This document shows positions 12,196 to 23,956 of a DNA stretch of 64,000 nt, piece after piece. This stretch comes from Paraescarpia echinospica. Taxonomy: Eukaryota > Annelida > Polychaeta > Sabellida > Siboglinidae. The stretch's first letter is position 1, and the number at the start of each line of letters is the position of its first letter. The position numbers were made by a program, and so were the translations under genes. Below the pieces are notes generated by a model that saw only the letters and a list, made by a program, of their open reading frames with translations, did not search any database and had not been told where the DNA came from. The stretch lies in the NCBI GenBank assembly GCA_020002185.1, contig CM034532.1:25274100-25338099 (forward strand). The letters are read 5' to 3'.

Positions 12196-13797
12196 TTACA
12201 CAAAAACGTATAGCATGTCAACCACTGGAACAACGTAGAATGTCACTGTGTATTGTAACTGTGAAATATTGTTATTAGATGTAATGTTCTGTTGCATCAG
12301 TGTCAGTGTTGAAGATGAAGCATCTAGTATGCTCCAGCAGCAGTCTGTTGATGCACCAGCTGCAGCGCGGCGAGCGAAACGTCGAGATCGACGTGCTTCC
12401 TTTGTAGCTGCCACCTTCTGGGGCTTGGCCTGGCTCAAGCGCTGACGATCGGATTTCTGTGCAGATGAGTCAAGTGCACGGTAGACGCGACGGACAACTT
12501 ATGCAGCTTCGTCGAACACTCGTGTGACAACGATCTTGTTGGCCTCGCAGATTGCACGCACATGCTTCGCAAATGTCTTGTGGCCGAGAGGTCTCATGTC
12601 AAGGAAGCGACAAAACCTCGCTAGGCCTGCGTGCCCAACTCCCATGTCCATAGATGCTGCAACAGCCTGTCGCACCACCACGAATGGGACGTTTCCAGAA
12701 GTGGATCCATCAAGTCGGTCAGAGGAGAGGGTTTTGTTGATCACTGCCCCACATTCAGTGCAGCAGGTTTCCATAGCACATACAAGTCCGAGCTGTTGAT
12801 CAACTGCACAAATCACAAGTGAAGCCGCTCCACATTGCAGACATAACAAGCCCTTGATGAGGGCCGACAGCATAGAGCATCGTGTGATGACAGTTGTGAT
12901 AATACCTTGCTCCACTGTCTCATCATCATCCATGTCATCGAACGTAGACCTATATCCGAACTTCTTCTCCGTTGCAGATGGAGAAGATTGGGGCTCAGTG
13001 TCGCTCACCTGAGAAAATAACAACAAAATATTAGGACAATGTGCCGTATTTTGTGGAGCATATATTTGCGTTGAACACCCATCCAAATATACATAGGATA
13101 AGTGGAATGTTCAAAATGTGCCTGCATGTTATAACAGCCCAATGTTCAGTTCCACTGACAATACTAATATAACTGAACAAGGCCAAGCCAAGGGCATGAG
13201 TAGCAGTAGCAGTAGCAGCAGCTGCAGTAGCAGTAGCAGCAGCTGCAGTAGCAGTAGCAGCAGCTGCAGCTCAAAACATAATATAGCAAAGTTGCAAGGA
13301 TCAAACAAACCGAGGAAGTATACAAATAACGTGCCTACAAATAAATGCCATACCTTATCCTTGAGGCTGAACTGGCTTAGCAGCGAGTTAGTGACTTAGG
13401 TGCAAGTAGGTCAAATACTTTTGTTTACTATAGTTTAGACTACTACTACTACTACTAGCGTAACGTTGACATTGTAACGTGACATAATTATATCCTACAC
13501 AATCTGGCTTCTACAATATAAAAAATGCTGTCATGCGTAAATATTGAGTAAGAGTGGACTCAGACTTACAACTGACTGTTGGGTGTCGCTTTTGTCAGAC
13601 TCAGAGACAACTGATCCGGGTGAATCGATCGAAGTCGAAGGCGTAGAAACTGGACAAACTGGGTCACTGACTGACGCCGCCGAAGAATCGCTAGTTTGTT
13701 TCCTCGGTGCAGCCGGTGCTTTGCGAAGCTGCTGTCGCCTACGCTTACGACCCTTCCCAAAACTGAACACAGTTTTCTTTCTTTTCTCCTCCGGCAT
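12196..13797 (-). pseudogene. Mutator-like transposase, broken
   Basis: The minus-strand gene has ATG at 13797. Exon 1 (13797-13570) encodes a basic, Ser-rich N-terminus (MPEEKRKKTVFSFGKGRKRR) and ends at gtt|gtaagt. Exon 2 starts at 13008 after ttttctcag, and both junctions are phase 0. Exon 2 carries CLQCGAASLVI...GLVCAMETCCTECG (two Cys pairs), NVPFVVVRQAVAASMDMG, and ARFCRFLDMRPLGHKTFAKH. This is the pattern of the Mutator-like transposase N-terminal domain of animal MULEs. TAA at 12499-12501 interrupts after FDEAA. The same frame then continues with VVRRVYRALDSS and a basic tail (KEARRSRRFARRAAAG) down to 12196. The catalytic DDE core expected between these parts is absent, so the copy looks internally deleted. 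Family assignment is by motif memory. Confidence 0.6.
13198..13275. repeat. AGC-rich trinucleotide/minisatellite array
   Basis: Interrupted (AGC/AGT)n organised as three near-identical units of AGTAGCAGTAGCAGCAGCTGC. It lies in the intron of the MULE-like gene, between its exons 1 and 2. Confidence 0.8.
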
Positions 13798-14005
13798 GAT
13801 ACAGCAGTAAAATTACTTTTACGGTTGTGAATGTAAACGGCGTTTAGCAACGGCGAACTGTAGAGAATTTCCTTTCTGACGGCTTTCCCGGCTGACAGCC
13901 AATCAGCGCGCCCCATTCGGGGGAGTGTCCGTGGTTGACCAATCGTAGTGACGCTAACGCGTCACAGAAAGTCCTCTTCTAGGTCAAAATCAAAGACCGT
14001 ATATC

Positions 14006-14690
14006 AATAATAATAATAATAATTTACTGCATTTCTCTGCGCCATAAATCTGGCAGTTACTACCATTCAGAGGCGCATTACAATCCTAAAAACATGGCAT
14101 GTAGCTATTAAGATTATAAAGTAAAATAAAAATATATAAATAAAATAAATAAATAAAAGCATTAACATATACATACATATACATATCAATAATAAATAGA
14201 TGCGGATAGTAATAATACTAATACTAATTAAAACGACAAATTAAGAGAGAGTAATAATAATAATAGTTAAAGGTAGATATTGAAAAGTCCGGAGTTCGCC
14301 ACTGTCCACACATATAATTTAAAGAGAAAAAGCACGTTTAAAAAGAAGTGTCTTTAGTTGCTTCTTGAACACAATGAGGCAGTCTGTAGCACGCATGGCA
14401 AGGGGCAGATTGTTCCAGAGGCGTGGCGCGGCGCGTGAAAAAGCTTTGTCGCCTTGAGTACAAAGTTTGCTGCGCGGGACCTCGAGCAGGTGAGCGTCGG
14501 CGGAGCGTAACGTGCGAGTGGGCTGGTGTCGAGTTAGCAGGTCCGCTAGGTACGACGCACACATGCCATGCAAACTGCGGAACGTAAGCAGGAGTAGTTT
14601 GTACTCGATGCGCTGTTTAATCGGCAACCAATGAAGCGCAATTAGAGCAGGAGTGATGTGGTCGTGCTTCTTAGTTTTAATACAAGACGG
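14006..14690 (-). pseudogene. LINE (CR1/Rex-like) 3' fragment
   Basis: The minus-strand frame encodes ITPALIALHWLPIKQRIEYK, then LLLLTFRSLHGMCASYLADL, PTRTLRSADAHLLEVPRSKL, SRAAPRLWNNLPLAMRA and FKKQLKTLLFKRAF, with a stop at 14319-14321. This is the classic C-terminal tail of a Jockey-supergroup non-LTR reverse transcriptase. About 310 bp of 3'-UTR follow. The element ends at an (ATT)n run (14006-14030 on plus), a typical tail for such elements. It is strongly 5'-truncated but the retained frame is open, so the insertion is moderately young. Confidence 0.85.
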
Positions 14691-14728
14691 TGCAGCGCGC
14701 GCTATCTACATTGTTCGAGGAAAGTACG

Positions 14729-15125
14729 TAAGCAGTTCGTCCGCCATTCTGGAGTTGCGTCAAGCCAGACCATACGCGTGCAGAAAATGCAGTTCTTTGC
14801 ATTATCATTGCTCAGCATTTTCAACGATAACCTCAGAATTTTAATTATATAAGAAGTGGTACAGCCTGATGATTATTCTGATGAAAAACGACGAAGTTCA
14901 ATTGGCTCAGTAAATAATTGCAACGTTTCTATGTGATTTGTTTGAAAATTTCATTATTTTGAATTGTGATAGATACAAACTTCAAGGATTACTTTAATAT
15001 CTTTCATTTTATATAACGCATGACAGTTTGGTGATTATTCTGATGAAATGAGGTGACTGAACAAATACGCTAACATCGCGCGCTGCGGTCCCGTAGGCGC
15101 ATGCGCTTGCCTCCCGAATGGCGGA
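14729..15125. repeat. Possible ~0.4-kb inverted-repeat element
   Basis: TTCGTCCGCCATTC near 14729 is matched in inverted orientation by GAATGGCGGACGAA near 15113. Inside, two copies of GATTATTCTGATGAAA lie about 155 bp apart. No target duplication was found, so the ends are uncertain. AATGGCGGAC also occurs at 1110 and 33403, so it may be a dispersed terminal motif or a YY1-type site. Confidence 0.3.
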
Positions 15126-15419
15126 CGAAAACCTTCAGTGTAGACTGCCATTTTCTTGCTCAGTGACGCCTCCTGTCCAAATAGAGGCTCCTTGGTCAAA
15201 ATATTCCAAATCTACCAGGGATTTTACAGAACCACTGCTACCATGATGCACTGCGAAAGTGAAGCTACACGTGGATACCAAATATGTTGGGTTGTTGACA
15301 AAGATGACGGAGCATTCGGCCGCCAAAAGTGTCGTATTTTTCGATCGCGGTTGCGAAATATTATCACTCTAAGACAATGGGCCTGTTATAAATGTTCGTT
15401 TTTATTGGATTTGTAGAAT

Positions 15420-16275
15420 TTATTCATATCTATAAAACACACAGATCGACAGTTAGATAATAAAAATATATATGTGCCTACCATGTATATTAACCTAAAC
15501 TTGTTTGTTTATTTTGTAAACGTAGTTAAGTCGTTGGTTGCATTATGTCTAATTTGGCTATGTTGCAATACTGGCATATCATTTTGTTGTGCAACTACGA
15601 AAATATATATATATATATATTTAAACAGAAACCTAAGCATTGTATTTGGAGGTTTATATAAAATCTAGATGTGTGGCCTAGTTACGTTGCCGACTGGACC
15701 AGATGCAGACAGTTGATTGAAAAAACTGTTACAGAAAATATCTTTATTGAGCAAAGTGCGCTGACCAGCTGTCGATCAGTGTCAGCGGTGGCGTTTTTAA
15801 AAAATTTAAGAAAATATTGCCATTTACGGTACCCCACATCATTGCCAAAAATTGCGATAAATGTTAAATTGTTCCGTTAACACATTTATACATATATCTA
15901 TATATTTCGTACATAATTTTCACTGTTAGTAATACACAGAAAACCACTGTCTATGAGAAAACAATTACCTGGTGGAGCCGATCGTAAAACCGCTCACTGC
16001 GCGCTTAGCTAATGGTGTTGTAATAGACGTCGACTCGAGATCTGCGGTTTACTTACTGGACTACAATATTATTCTTAGAAATGTGTAAACACAACAGCTT
16101 TTTTTACTGTACAATATATATACATACAAGGTATTTTGCAATATAGTAATTCTCCTAGTTAAACAAAACTTTTTTAACAAAAAGATGAACATCCTGCATC
16201 AACAGAAAGTTAATTATAAAAATACTAACATCACTTGCTACTTTTATTTGACAGTTGATTTTTATTGTAAATGTG
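15420..16275. other. No gene recognised
   Basis: AT-rich with an (AT)n run near 15605. It ends directly at the LTR retrotransposon, with the target copy ATGTG at 16271-16275. Confidence 0.5.
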
Positions 16276-16438
16276 TGTTAGATCCTTGATCGCGGAACCG
16301 TTTACCATGCCCCGTTTCCTCTTTTCCTTTGGATCTCGAGTTCCGCCTGTGTCACAATAAACGTGTTCATACTTTTCTCTACGAGAATCTTCATTCTATA
16401 ATGTCGTTGTACGCACAGCCCACGGCCAGTACACGACA
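16276..16438 (+). repeat. 5' LTR
   Basis: 163 bp, TG...CA bounded, with an AATAAA at 16359-16364. It differs from the 3' LTR by C/T and T/G changes and carries a 3-bp insertion. Confidence 0.93.
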
Positions 16439-16443
16439 TTAAT

Positions 16444-16454
16444 TGGCGACGAGG
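16444..16454 (+). promoter_or_regulatory. Primer-binding site
   Basis: TGGCGACGAGG lies 5 bp after the LTR. The leading TGG would pair with the CCA end of a tRNA. I could not name the tRNA with confidence. Confidence 0.65.
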
Positions 16455-16512
16455 TAAACTGACAACTCTACGAGTTACTTTGAACTAGACTACGTCTAAT
16501 TTCTGTGTGAAA

Positions 16513-17381
16513 ATGGAAACTGTCGCTGACGTGGCACCTTTTTCGCTGGAGCCGACTGACAGCGCAGGCCAACGCTGGGAGCGTTGGGTGCGGCGCTTCG
16601 AAAACTTTGTGGTGGCTAAAGACATTCAGAACGATACAAGAATGAGAGCGATGTTGCTTCATTATGCTGGTGAGGCAGTGTTTGAATTGAGTGAAGCAGT
16701 GGGGATGACAGAAAATGATGATTTCGCAGAAACCAAGCGGCAGCTCACTGCTTACTTCAGGCCGCAGTGCAATGAAGAATATGAAATATTCAAGTTCCGC
16801 CAGGCTGAACAGACGTCGTCAGAGACGCTGGACCAATTCAATGCACGATTGCAGCAACTAGCCAAAAACTGTACGTTCCATGAGAAAGACAGAGAAGTGA
16901 AGTCGCAAATCATCCAAAAATGTGCGATGTCAAAAGTGCGTGACAAGGGGTTAAGTGAACCTACAATCACGCTAGAGAAGTTACTGACGTTTGGGCGCAC
17001 ACTGGAAGCTACGCTACAGCAGTCGAAGATCATGGGAAACTCTTCTTCGTCCGTGCCGAGGCCTGTCCACGCCGTATCGAATGACGAGGGGCAGCGCAAC
17101 TCTTCACGCCACATCGAGACGATCGACCAGTCGTGAGCAGTCAGCAGCGGTACAGACGTCACAAGAGGGCAGCACCGGCATGCGCAGGCTGTGGTGGACC
17201 GCCACACGACGATCGGCGAATGTGCAAAGCTTGGGGCAAGAGATGCTACAAGTGTCAAAAGCTAAATCACTTTGCTAATGTGTGCAATGCAAACACTCAG
17301 CAGACACACTTAGTAGAAAATGACACACACTCGCAACGCAATGACAAGTTATGTGAAGACACATACACACTTGGCCTGTAA
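16513..17381 (+). pseudogene. gypsy gag (capsid and zinc knuckle), frameshifted
   Basis: ATG 16513 opens a capsid-like frame (GQRWERWVRRFENFVVAKDI near residue 20; then YFRPQCNEEYEIFKFRQAEQ and QFNARLQQLAKNC) that stops at 17136. The nucleocapsid part is in another frame from about 17133. It has CAGCGGPP...C followed by a CCHC knuckle CYKCQKLNHFANVC. Gag would package element RNA in the cytoplasm. The shift between capsid and knuckle lies near 17130 and is unusual inside gag, so it is probably a mutation. Confidence 0.85.
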
Positions 17382-17389
17382 TCACACGA

Positions 17390-17599
17390 GTGCCACCCAC
17401 ACCATACATACCACCGTACATTTGCAATGTCCAGATAGAGGGAAGTGAAGTGGCTATGGAGATAGATACCGGAGCAGCAGTTTCGCTTATATCGGGGGAT
17501 GAGTGGGCTAAAATCTGCACAAGACATATGTGCTCACTCTCGACACGCGTAACGTTCCGAGGTTGCGAACGTACGCAGGTACCACAATTGAGCCTTTAG
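17390..17599 (+). pseudogene. gypsy aspartic protease segment
   Basis: EVAMEIDTGAAVSLISGDEW carries the DTGA active-site motif of a retropepsin, followed by VTFRGCERTQVPQL. It is in a third frame relative to gag and pol. The frame ends at a stop near 17599, and the missing protease C-terminus is continued in the next frame (LLGRDWLTVLKVNW). Confidence 0.85.
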
Positions 17600-20448
17600 G
17601 GCGAGCACAGGTGAACGTTTGTCACAACAATCAACAGCACAGGCTGCAGGCAATCGTAGTGCCTGGGTCGGGACCTAACCTGCTGGGAAGGGACTGGCTA
17701 ACAGTGTTGAAAGTGAACTGGGCTACCATGAACCAGGTAGACAGAGAGGACTTCCTAAAGCCTTACGAATCAATGTTCAGTGAGGGACTAGGCACTCTAA
17801 AGGGGCTGACTGCGAAGTTCTACGTTGATGACACGGTTAAACCGAGGTATTGTAAACCTCGACCTGTACCTCTTGCTTTACGAGCCAAAGTAGAGGACGA
17901 GCTAGATCGTATGCAGAAGGCCAGAATCATCCGTCCTGCGGAGTATTCTGAGTGGGCCGCGCCCATTGTACCGGTCTTGAAGTCTACCGGCGCAGTCAGA
18001 ATCTGTAGCGACTATAAGGTAACCATCAACAGAGCCGTAAAGGTAGACAAGCACCCGATCCCGAACGTATCTGATCTGTTTACAAAATTAGCAGGTGGTA
18101 CACTGTACACCACGCTGGACATGAGCCATGCGTATCAACAGGTCGTACTGGATGAAGAATCACGTCCGTTGACTACAATCAACACGTCGAAAGGGCTATT
18201 CGCATTCGAACGTCTGCCTTTCGGTGTGAGTTCTTCTCCAGGTATCTTCCAGAGAATCATGGAGCAGTTACTACAGAACATACCCATGACCGTAGTCTAC
18301 CTCGACGACATCCTGGTCACAGGAAGAACGCCAGAAGAGCACGATCGTAATCTGGCTACTGTGCTAACGCGACTACAAGACGCAGGTTTACGCCTGAAGA
18401 AGGAGAAATGTGCGTTTCGTCAGAAATAGTGCACCTATCTAGGTCATGCGATTGATGCTGAAGGTATTCATCCTACGGAAGACAAAGTGCGAGCAGTACA
18501 GAACGCGCCTGCACCACATAATATACAGGAGTTGAGGAGTTATCTAGGACTCATTCACTACTATCACAACTTCTTGCGCAATCTCAGTACGCTTCTTGCT
18601 CCGCTGCATGAAATGACACGCCAACACACAAAGTGGAACTGGGGTCCGACGCAACAAAAGGCTTTCGATGAGTCTAAGACACTGCTCGTTTCTTCAGATG
18701 TGCTTGTACACTACAACCCTGAACTTCCGATCATCTTGAGCAGTGACGCATCTCCTTACGGGATTGGAAGCGTTCTGTCACACAGATTGCCCGATGGCAG
18801 CGACAAGCCTATCGCATACGCATCACGCTCTCTCTCCACAGCGGAAAAGAAGTACGCACAGCTGGAAAAGGAAGCGTTGTCGCTGGTCTTCGGGATATCC
18901 AAGTTCCATAAGTACCTTTACGGGAGGGACTTCACGTTGCAGACCGACCACAAGCCGTTGATCGGGCTGTTGAAGGAAGATCGTGCCATCTCCGCAATGG
19001 CTAGTGCACGCATTCAGAGATGGGCACTAACACTAAGTAACTATCAGTACCATCTGGAGTACAGACCGGGTACGAGTATCTGTCATGCAGACGGATTGAG
19101 TCGCTTGCCGCTACCAGACACTCCTGAACGAGTACCAGTCCCGGAGGAAGTGGTTCTAGCACTTACAACCATGAACGATACACCCATCACGGCAGAACAC
19201 ATCGCTAAATGGACAGCAACCGATCCGATAATGTCACAAGTACGGTTCGTGGAAGGAGGATGGCCTAGCGATGTACCACGCAAGTGGGAGAGTTGCACTC
19301 GAAGGAAAGACGAACTGAGTGTCCAACATGGAGTGCTGATGTGGGGAGCAAGAGTCATCGTACCACCAAAGGGTCGTGACACGTTGTTGAAAGAACTACA
19401 CGATACGCATCCGGGCATAGTGAAGATGAAGGCGTTAGCCCGAAGCTACCTCTGGTGGCCAGGTTTGGACGCTGAAATCGACATGTGTGTTAAGGACTGC
19501 ACGACATGCGAAATACACAGCAAACAACCACCAGTGGCACCACTGCATCCATGGGAATGGCCGGGACGAACGTGGCATCGAATACACATTGATTATGTGG
19601 GACCGTTCGAGGGACGTATGATACTCATCATAGTCGATGCTCACAGCAAGTACATCGATGCACACGTTGTATCAGCTGCGACAACCAGTGCAACTCTCAC
19701 TAAGCTAAGACAGACGTTTGCGATTTTGGGTCTACCAAGCACAGTGGTATCAGATAACGGAAGCTGTTTCACCAGTGAGGAGTTTGAACAGTTTTGTCGA
19801 GCTAACGGAATCAAACATATCAAGTCTTCACCTTATCACCCATCCAGTAATGGCTTAGCTGAACGCACCGTTCAGACTGTAAAAGCAGGGTTGAAGAAGA
19901 AAATTGGCAACCTAGAAGATCGTCTCTACACCTTCCTAGCACGCTACAGGGTAACTCCACAAGCTACAACCGGCAGAGCTCCAACAGAGTTTGTGTTGAA
20001 GACACCACCGAGCACACGACTGGATCTTCTACGACCATCCATTCAGAACCGAGTCTTGCGCAAACAGGAAGAAGACAAAGAACGCCACGACCAGAGAGCA
20101 GTGGAGCGAAGTTTCATGACAGGAGACTGTGTCTGGGCGTTGAACTTTCAGGGACAACCGAAATGGGTCGCTACGGTGATAGAGAACCGGCTGGGTCCGC
20201 TGACCTTCGCGGTACGTCTGCAGGATGACAGAGTGTGGAAGCGTCATCAGGATCATTTGCGCGAGAGAAGGCCGATCGAGTCGACTATAGAGCGTCTGGT
20301 ACCACTGAGGATTGGAGAGCCTCAACGTCCACCGAGGCTTGCAGAGCGTGAAGTACTACCTCGGTTCGAGCGAACACCATCGACACCACCACTATCATCT
20401 GGCAACTCGGACGTGACTACGGGTACAGCCACAGGAGAGGTGATCTGA
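17530..20448 (+). pseudogene. gypsy pol: RT, RNase H, integrase
   Basis: The reverse transcriptase shows YSEWAAPIVPVLKSTGAVRI, TLDMSHAYQQVVLDE and the catalytic box YLDDILVTGRTPEEHD. An in-frame TAG at 18427-18429 falls just before the conserved TYLGHAI, and the same frame continues. RNase H follows (LSSDASPYGIGSVLSH; YAQLEKEALSLVFGISKFHK; LQTDHKPLIGLL). Next is the integrase, with its HHCC zinc region (HPGIVKMKALARSYLWWPGL; CVKDCTTC) and the DDE core (IDYVGPFEGRMILIIVDAHS; VVSDNGSCFTSEEF; YHPSSNGLAERTVQTVKAGL). The tail is proline-rich and has no chromodomain that I can see. One stop codon and the upstream frame changes are the only obvious defects. Confidence 0.93.
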
Positions 20449-20764
20449 AGACCAACAGTTGAACGGTCGCAGTCCTGTGTAGTACCAGACGTGGTAGTAC
20501 CGCTGAGAAGATCACACAGAGTGGTGAAGCCACCGGACAGATTGAACTTGTAAAGTCTATATTACTGTCATAACGGACAATGCATAGATCAAGATAGCCA
20601 GAATAGACTATGTTTCGGTAGCTGTAGCTAGTCGCGAGAGCACTAGATTAGTACTATAAACAATTGCATACTATCCATCTTAGATATGACATTGATACCT
20701 ATAAGTGACTCTCGTTGGCGTTACAAGTTTACATTTTTATAATTATACTAATTATGTTTTTCTT

Positions 20765-20777
20765 AAAGGGGGAGGAA
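20765..20777 (+). promoter_or_regulatory. Polypurine tract
   Basis: AAAGGGGGAGGAA immediately precedes the 3' LTR. It would prime plus-strand synthesis. Confidence 0.85.
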
Positions 20778-20937
20778 TGTTAGATCCTTGATCGCGGAAC
20801 CGTTTACCATGCCCCGTTTCCTCTTTTCCTTTGGATCTTGAGTTCCGCCTGGGTCACAATAAACGTGTTCATACTTTTCTCTACGAGAATCTTCATTCTA
20901 TAATGTCGTACGCACAGCCCACGGCCAGTACACGACA
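20778..20937 (+). repeat. 3' LTR
   Basis: 160 bp, near-identical to the 5' LTR, and followed by the target copy ATGTG. Confidence 0.93.
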
Positions 20938-20942
20938 ATGTG

Positions 20943-22159
20943 TTTCTTTCAAAATTAGATGTAGGGTATATACATGTACATCATCACAGGAGAATAGTTA
21001 TATTATATATATTCATGATTATCAGTAGCATTGTACAATGTTTAGTAAATGTGATATGTTTCTAAAGAATGAACTTAAGTTGAGGTATTGAGAAACAAAA
21101 CTGTTTTTATTATTGCAGTCCAGAGAAGCATGCAATATTACTAGGCATATTGTCATTTTCATTTTCAATTTCTTGTTGATACATAATCATGTATGCTTGA
21201 CTGCTCTCTCACAGCAAGTGTCTCCAAATTCCTATTCAGCGCTATCTGATGCACAGTGTTCTATGCACAATGGAGAATGTGAAAGTGTTCACATGAAATA
21301 GTTGAAGACGGTGTTTCCTCATCCCTTGATTTGTCAGCAGTAGCAATAATGAAATACAAACCAACTATACATCAGCATAATAAAAACAGATAACTTTATA
21401 TATTTGTTGGTATTACTAAAATCTGAGCACACAGAGGTGTACTACATAATAATTGTTGTTGGATTGAAATAAGTATCCACTTACTGTACTAAGTTGCAGT
21501 CAAGAAATACATAATTAAAATAAATTTATCTTAATATTATTTGTTAGTTTAATTGCTGCGCAGAAAGTAACTATTCAGTGTACAGTTCAGTTGCACCTTG
21601 TTATTTATGTAATTACGATGACGAAGTGAATATAGTCAAAACAAATATTCCCATAAAACTTTTCCACTGAATGATGACATGCCAACCAGGTTTATTAAGA
21701 ATGGCAACTGCCAGTTCAACATAAACATTTACCGAAGGGGTCAGATGGAAGAAAACAGACACAGTACAAAGGTGTCACGGAATTAAGCATTGCCATTGGA
21801 CGCGATGTTATGACACGCAAAGTTCTACACGTTTATAATATACCCACACTTCAAATATCAAACAAAACAAGAAGTAACAGTCCAGGTTATAGAAAATATA
21901 AATATCCAAAAGCATGGCCAAATGTTATATTGTATACACGCTAGAAAGACATGTTCGCGAACTGCCAAGCCAGTAATTAACAACATTCGAGTCGAGGAGT
22001 TGAACGACATTCTTTTAAGCGAAGGTGAAGTGTTCAGCTTCAGTTAACGAACGGTCCCATTCCATTCGCAGAGGTGCGCTCCAAAAACAGAGTTCATCGC
22101 TGGTATTGAAATATTCTGAGTAATTTTGCATACGGTTAACAACGTATATAGGGATGTTA
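20943..22159. other. No gene recognised
   Basis: AT-rich. The short frames at 20831-21028 and 21113-21301 have no motif and the first overlaps the LTR. Confidence 0.45.
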
Positions 22160-22204
22160 TTGAAAATTTCAAATTGTAGATATATGTTGTTTTATATTTT
22201 TATC

Positions 22205-22810
22205 ATATGTAGTCCATTTGTCATTTCATGAACCTAGAAATGTTCTATCCTATGAACTTGTTTTATTGATTTGTACTCGTATGGGGTCCTAGAACAAATT
22301 CAGTTTGGTTGTCCAAACAGCAATTTTGGGCAACTCTGGTAATTTGCATAAATCCAAGATGGCGACTTGAAAAATTAACTTTATAACCACTTGTCCTAGA
22401 ATTATGTATAATACCTCTTTTAAGGGGTGTTTGGATGCGTAGAATCCATTTCTGATGTTTTTGTTTCAGTTCAAGATCAGATGCTGAAGGCCAGGTGAAG
22501 GTCAAATTTGACCTCTCGGTGGACAATGAATGGAAACTTCTACCAAATTATATTTTAATTTATTCATGCACATAAATCTTACAATATTTGACACATTTGT
22601 TCGTGAGAGAAAACAGTAATCAGTCATATTTGAAACACGTAGTCACATCTGTTACACGTAGTGTATAGTGCAAATATAATTATGAACATTGACATTCATA
22701 TTAATATCCGTAACTATAGAAAAAAGATAATTTTACACAATGTTATGCTATAAACGTAATGTTTACGCTATCTTAGTAAATGCAGATTTCGCCTAATAGT
22801 CACCTTTTAT
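22205..22810 (+). repeat. Outer element, left inverted repeat
   Basis: About 600 bp. It overlaps the first codons of the nuclease ORF (ATG 22780). It contains AAGATGGCG, a YY1-like site, about 420 bp upstream of that ATG. Confidence 0.75.
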
Positions 22811-23675
22811 CTATTCCCACTCATCATCCAGGAAATAAGGATCAGAAAGACCATCCTCAACGTCCTCCTGCTGAAATGAATGTGGCTGATTCGATTGTGC
22901 TTGGAGAAATGATGGAGAGAAAGTACATCGCCAATCTATCCGATGGGTTCTACGATCCTATCAGTAGTCCCATCAAGGCGATGGATGTTCCAAAGAAGCA
23001 CAACAAGGGCAACAAGGGCAGACCAGTCATAGATCTTGAGAAACATTTTCTCCGGCTCCTGATGATTTGTCGGCGACGGCAGGTGGAGCTTGGGCCTCTG
23101 TTCAACTACGAGCTGTGTACAATGCCTTCATCGCTCATCGACGAGCATGGTTGTTTCCGCAAAGCCAACAATTTGGGTGTGGTCAAGCGTCTGGGTGTTC
23201 TCGAGATCTCGCCAACTGCTGCGGAAATTGTCATCGTGTGTGTTCAGCAGCTGTTCTACCGTATCGTGTGGCCACACGGCGGCAGTCCCTCAGATCTGAG
23301 TCACTATCCAGATGGTACTGAGAAAATCATTGTCTTCGACAAGTACCAAGTTGTATCTGCCAAGGATCACGAGAGAATACGGTGGGCTGATGAAGTTACC
23401 CTCATCTACGAGCTCTCCATCACCAGTCTTCTGCCCAAAAGAGATGCAATCCTGAAGGGCAAGAACAACAAGCGGAGCCTGGAGAGCATGTTGTCTACCT
23501 TCAGTGCAGGAGAGAACGTGACAATGGAGACTCGTGACGATGGTGCGTTTGGTCACGACGAGGCGGCCATCACCATGATCTCATATGTCATTTAGGCTGC
23601 CAACTCTGGCAAAAGCGTGATCCGTGTACTTAGCGACGACACAGGCGTGTTTGTCCTACTGGTCTATTGGGTGTA

Positions 23676-23956
23676 AGTAGTTATCGTGTTGCTTACGGGA
23701 CGGGTCATGACCCCAGATCAAAGGAAAGTCGGCAAAGATCAAAGGAAAGATCAAAGAATTTGTCGGCAATGAACAGTCGTGAGTCAAAATTGCGTAAAGT
23801 CGGGGTTTTACAGCTTACATATAAAAAACGTTTGATTGATAATGTAGCTGTCAGTGCCTCTAGTGAGAAAACGATAATGATAATCGATAATGTATTTAAT
23901 TAATTAGTACTAATTGGCAAGTTGTTTATTCACTAGAGGGCAGCACCATCAGTCTT
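23676..23956 (+). repeat. Inner element, left inverted repeat
   Basis: About 280 bp, roughly 95% matched to the reverse complement of 25126-25380. It includes GGTCATGACC, a perfect 10-bp palindrome, and a run of CAAAGGAAAG repeats. Confidence 0.88.

Larger units (their letters stand above)
16276..20937 (+). mobile_element. Ty3/gypsy LTR retrotransposon, full length
   Basis: A 4,662-bp element bounded by direct LTRs of 163 and 160 bp, both starting TGTTAG and ending ACA. It is flanked by the perfect 5-bp duplication ATGTG (16271-16275 and 20938-20942). The order is LTR, primer-binding site, gag, protease, reverse transcriptase, RNase H, integrase, polypurine tract, LTR, and this domain order (integrase last) defines Ty3/gypsy. 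The LTRs differ by two substitutions and one 3-bp indel, implying a recent insertion. Yet the coding region has at least three frame changes and one in-frame TAG. Either it was mobilised in trans or the indels are sequencing errors. Confidence 0.95.

Noticed and set aside
13118..13399. Poly-Ser/Cys 93-codon frame
   Set aside because: Caused by the AGC array in the MULE-like intron.
16752..17258. 168-codon minus-strand frame
   Set aside because: It is antisense to gag, has no motif, and the gag strand has clear capsid and zinc-knuckle blocks.
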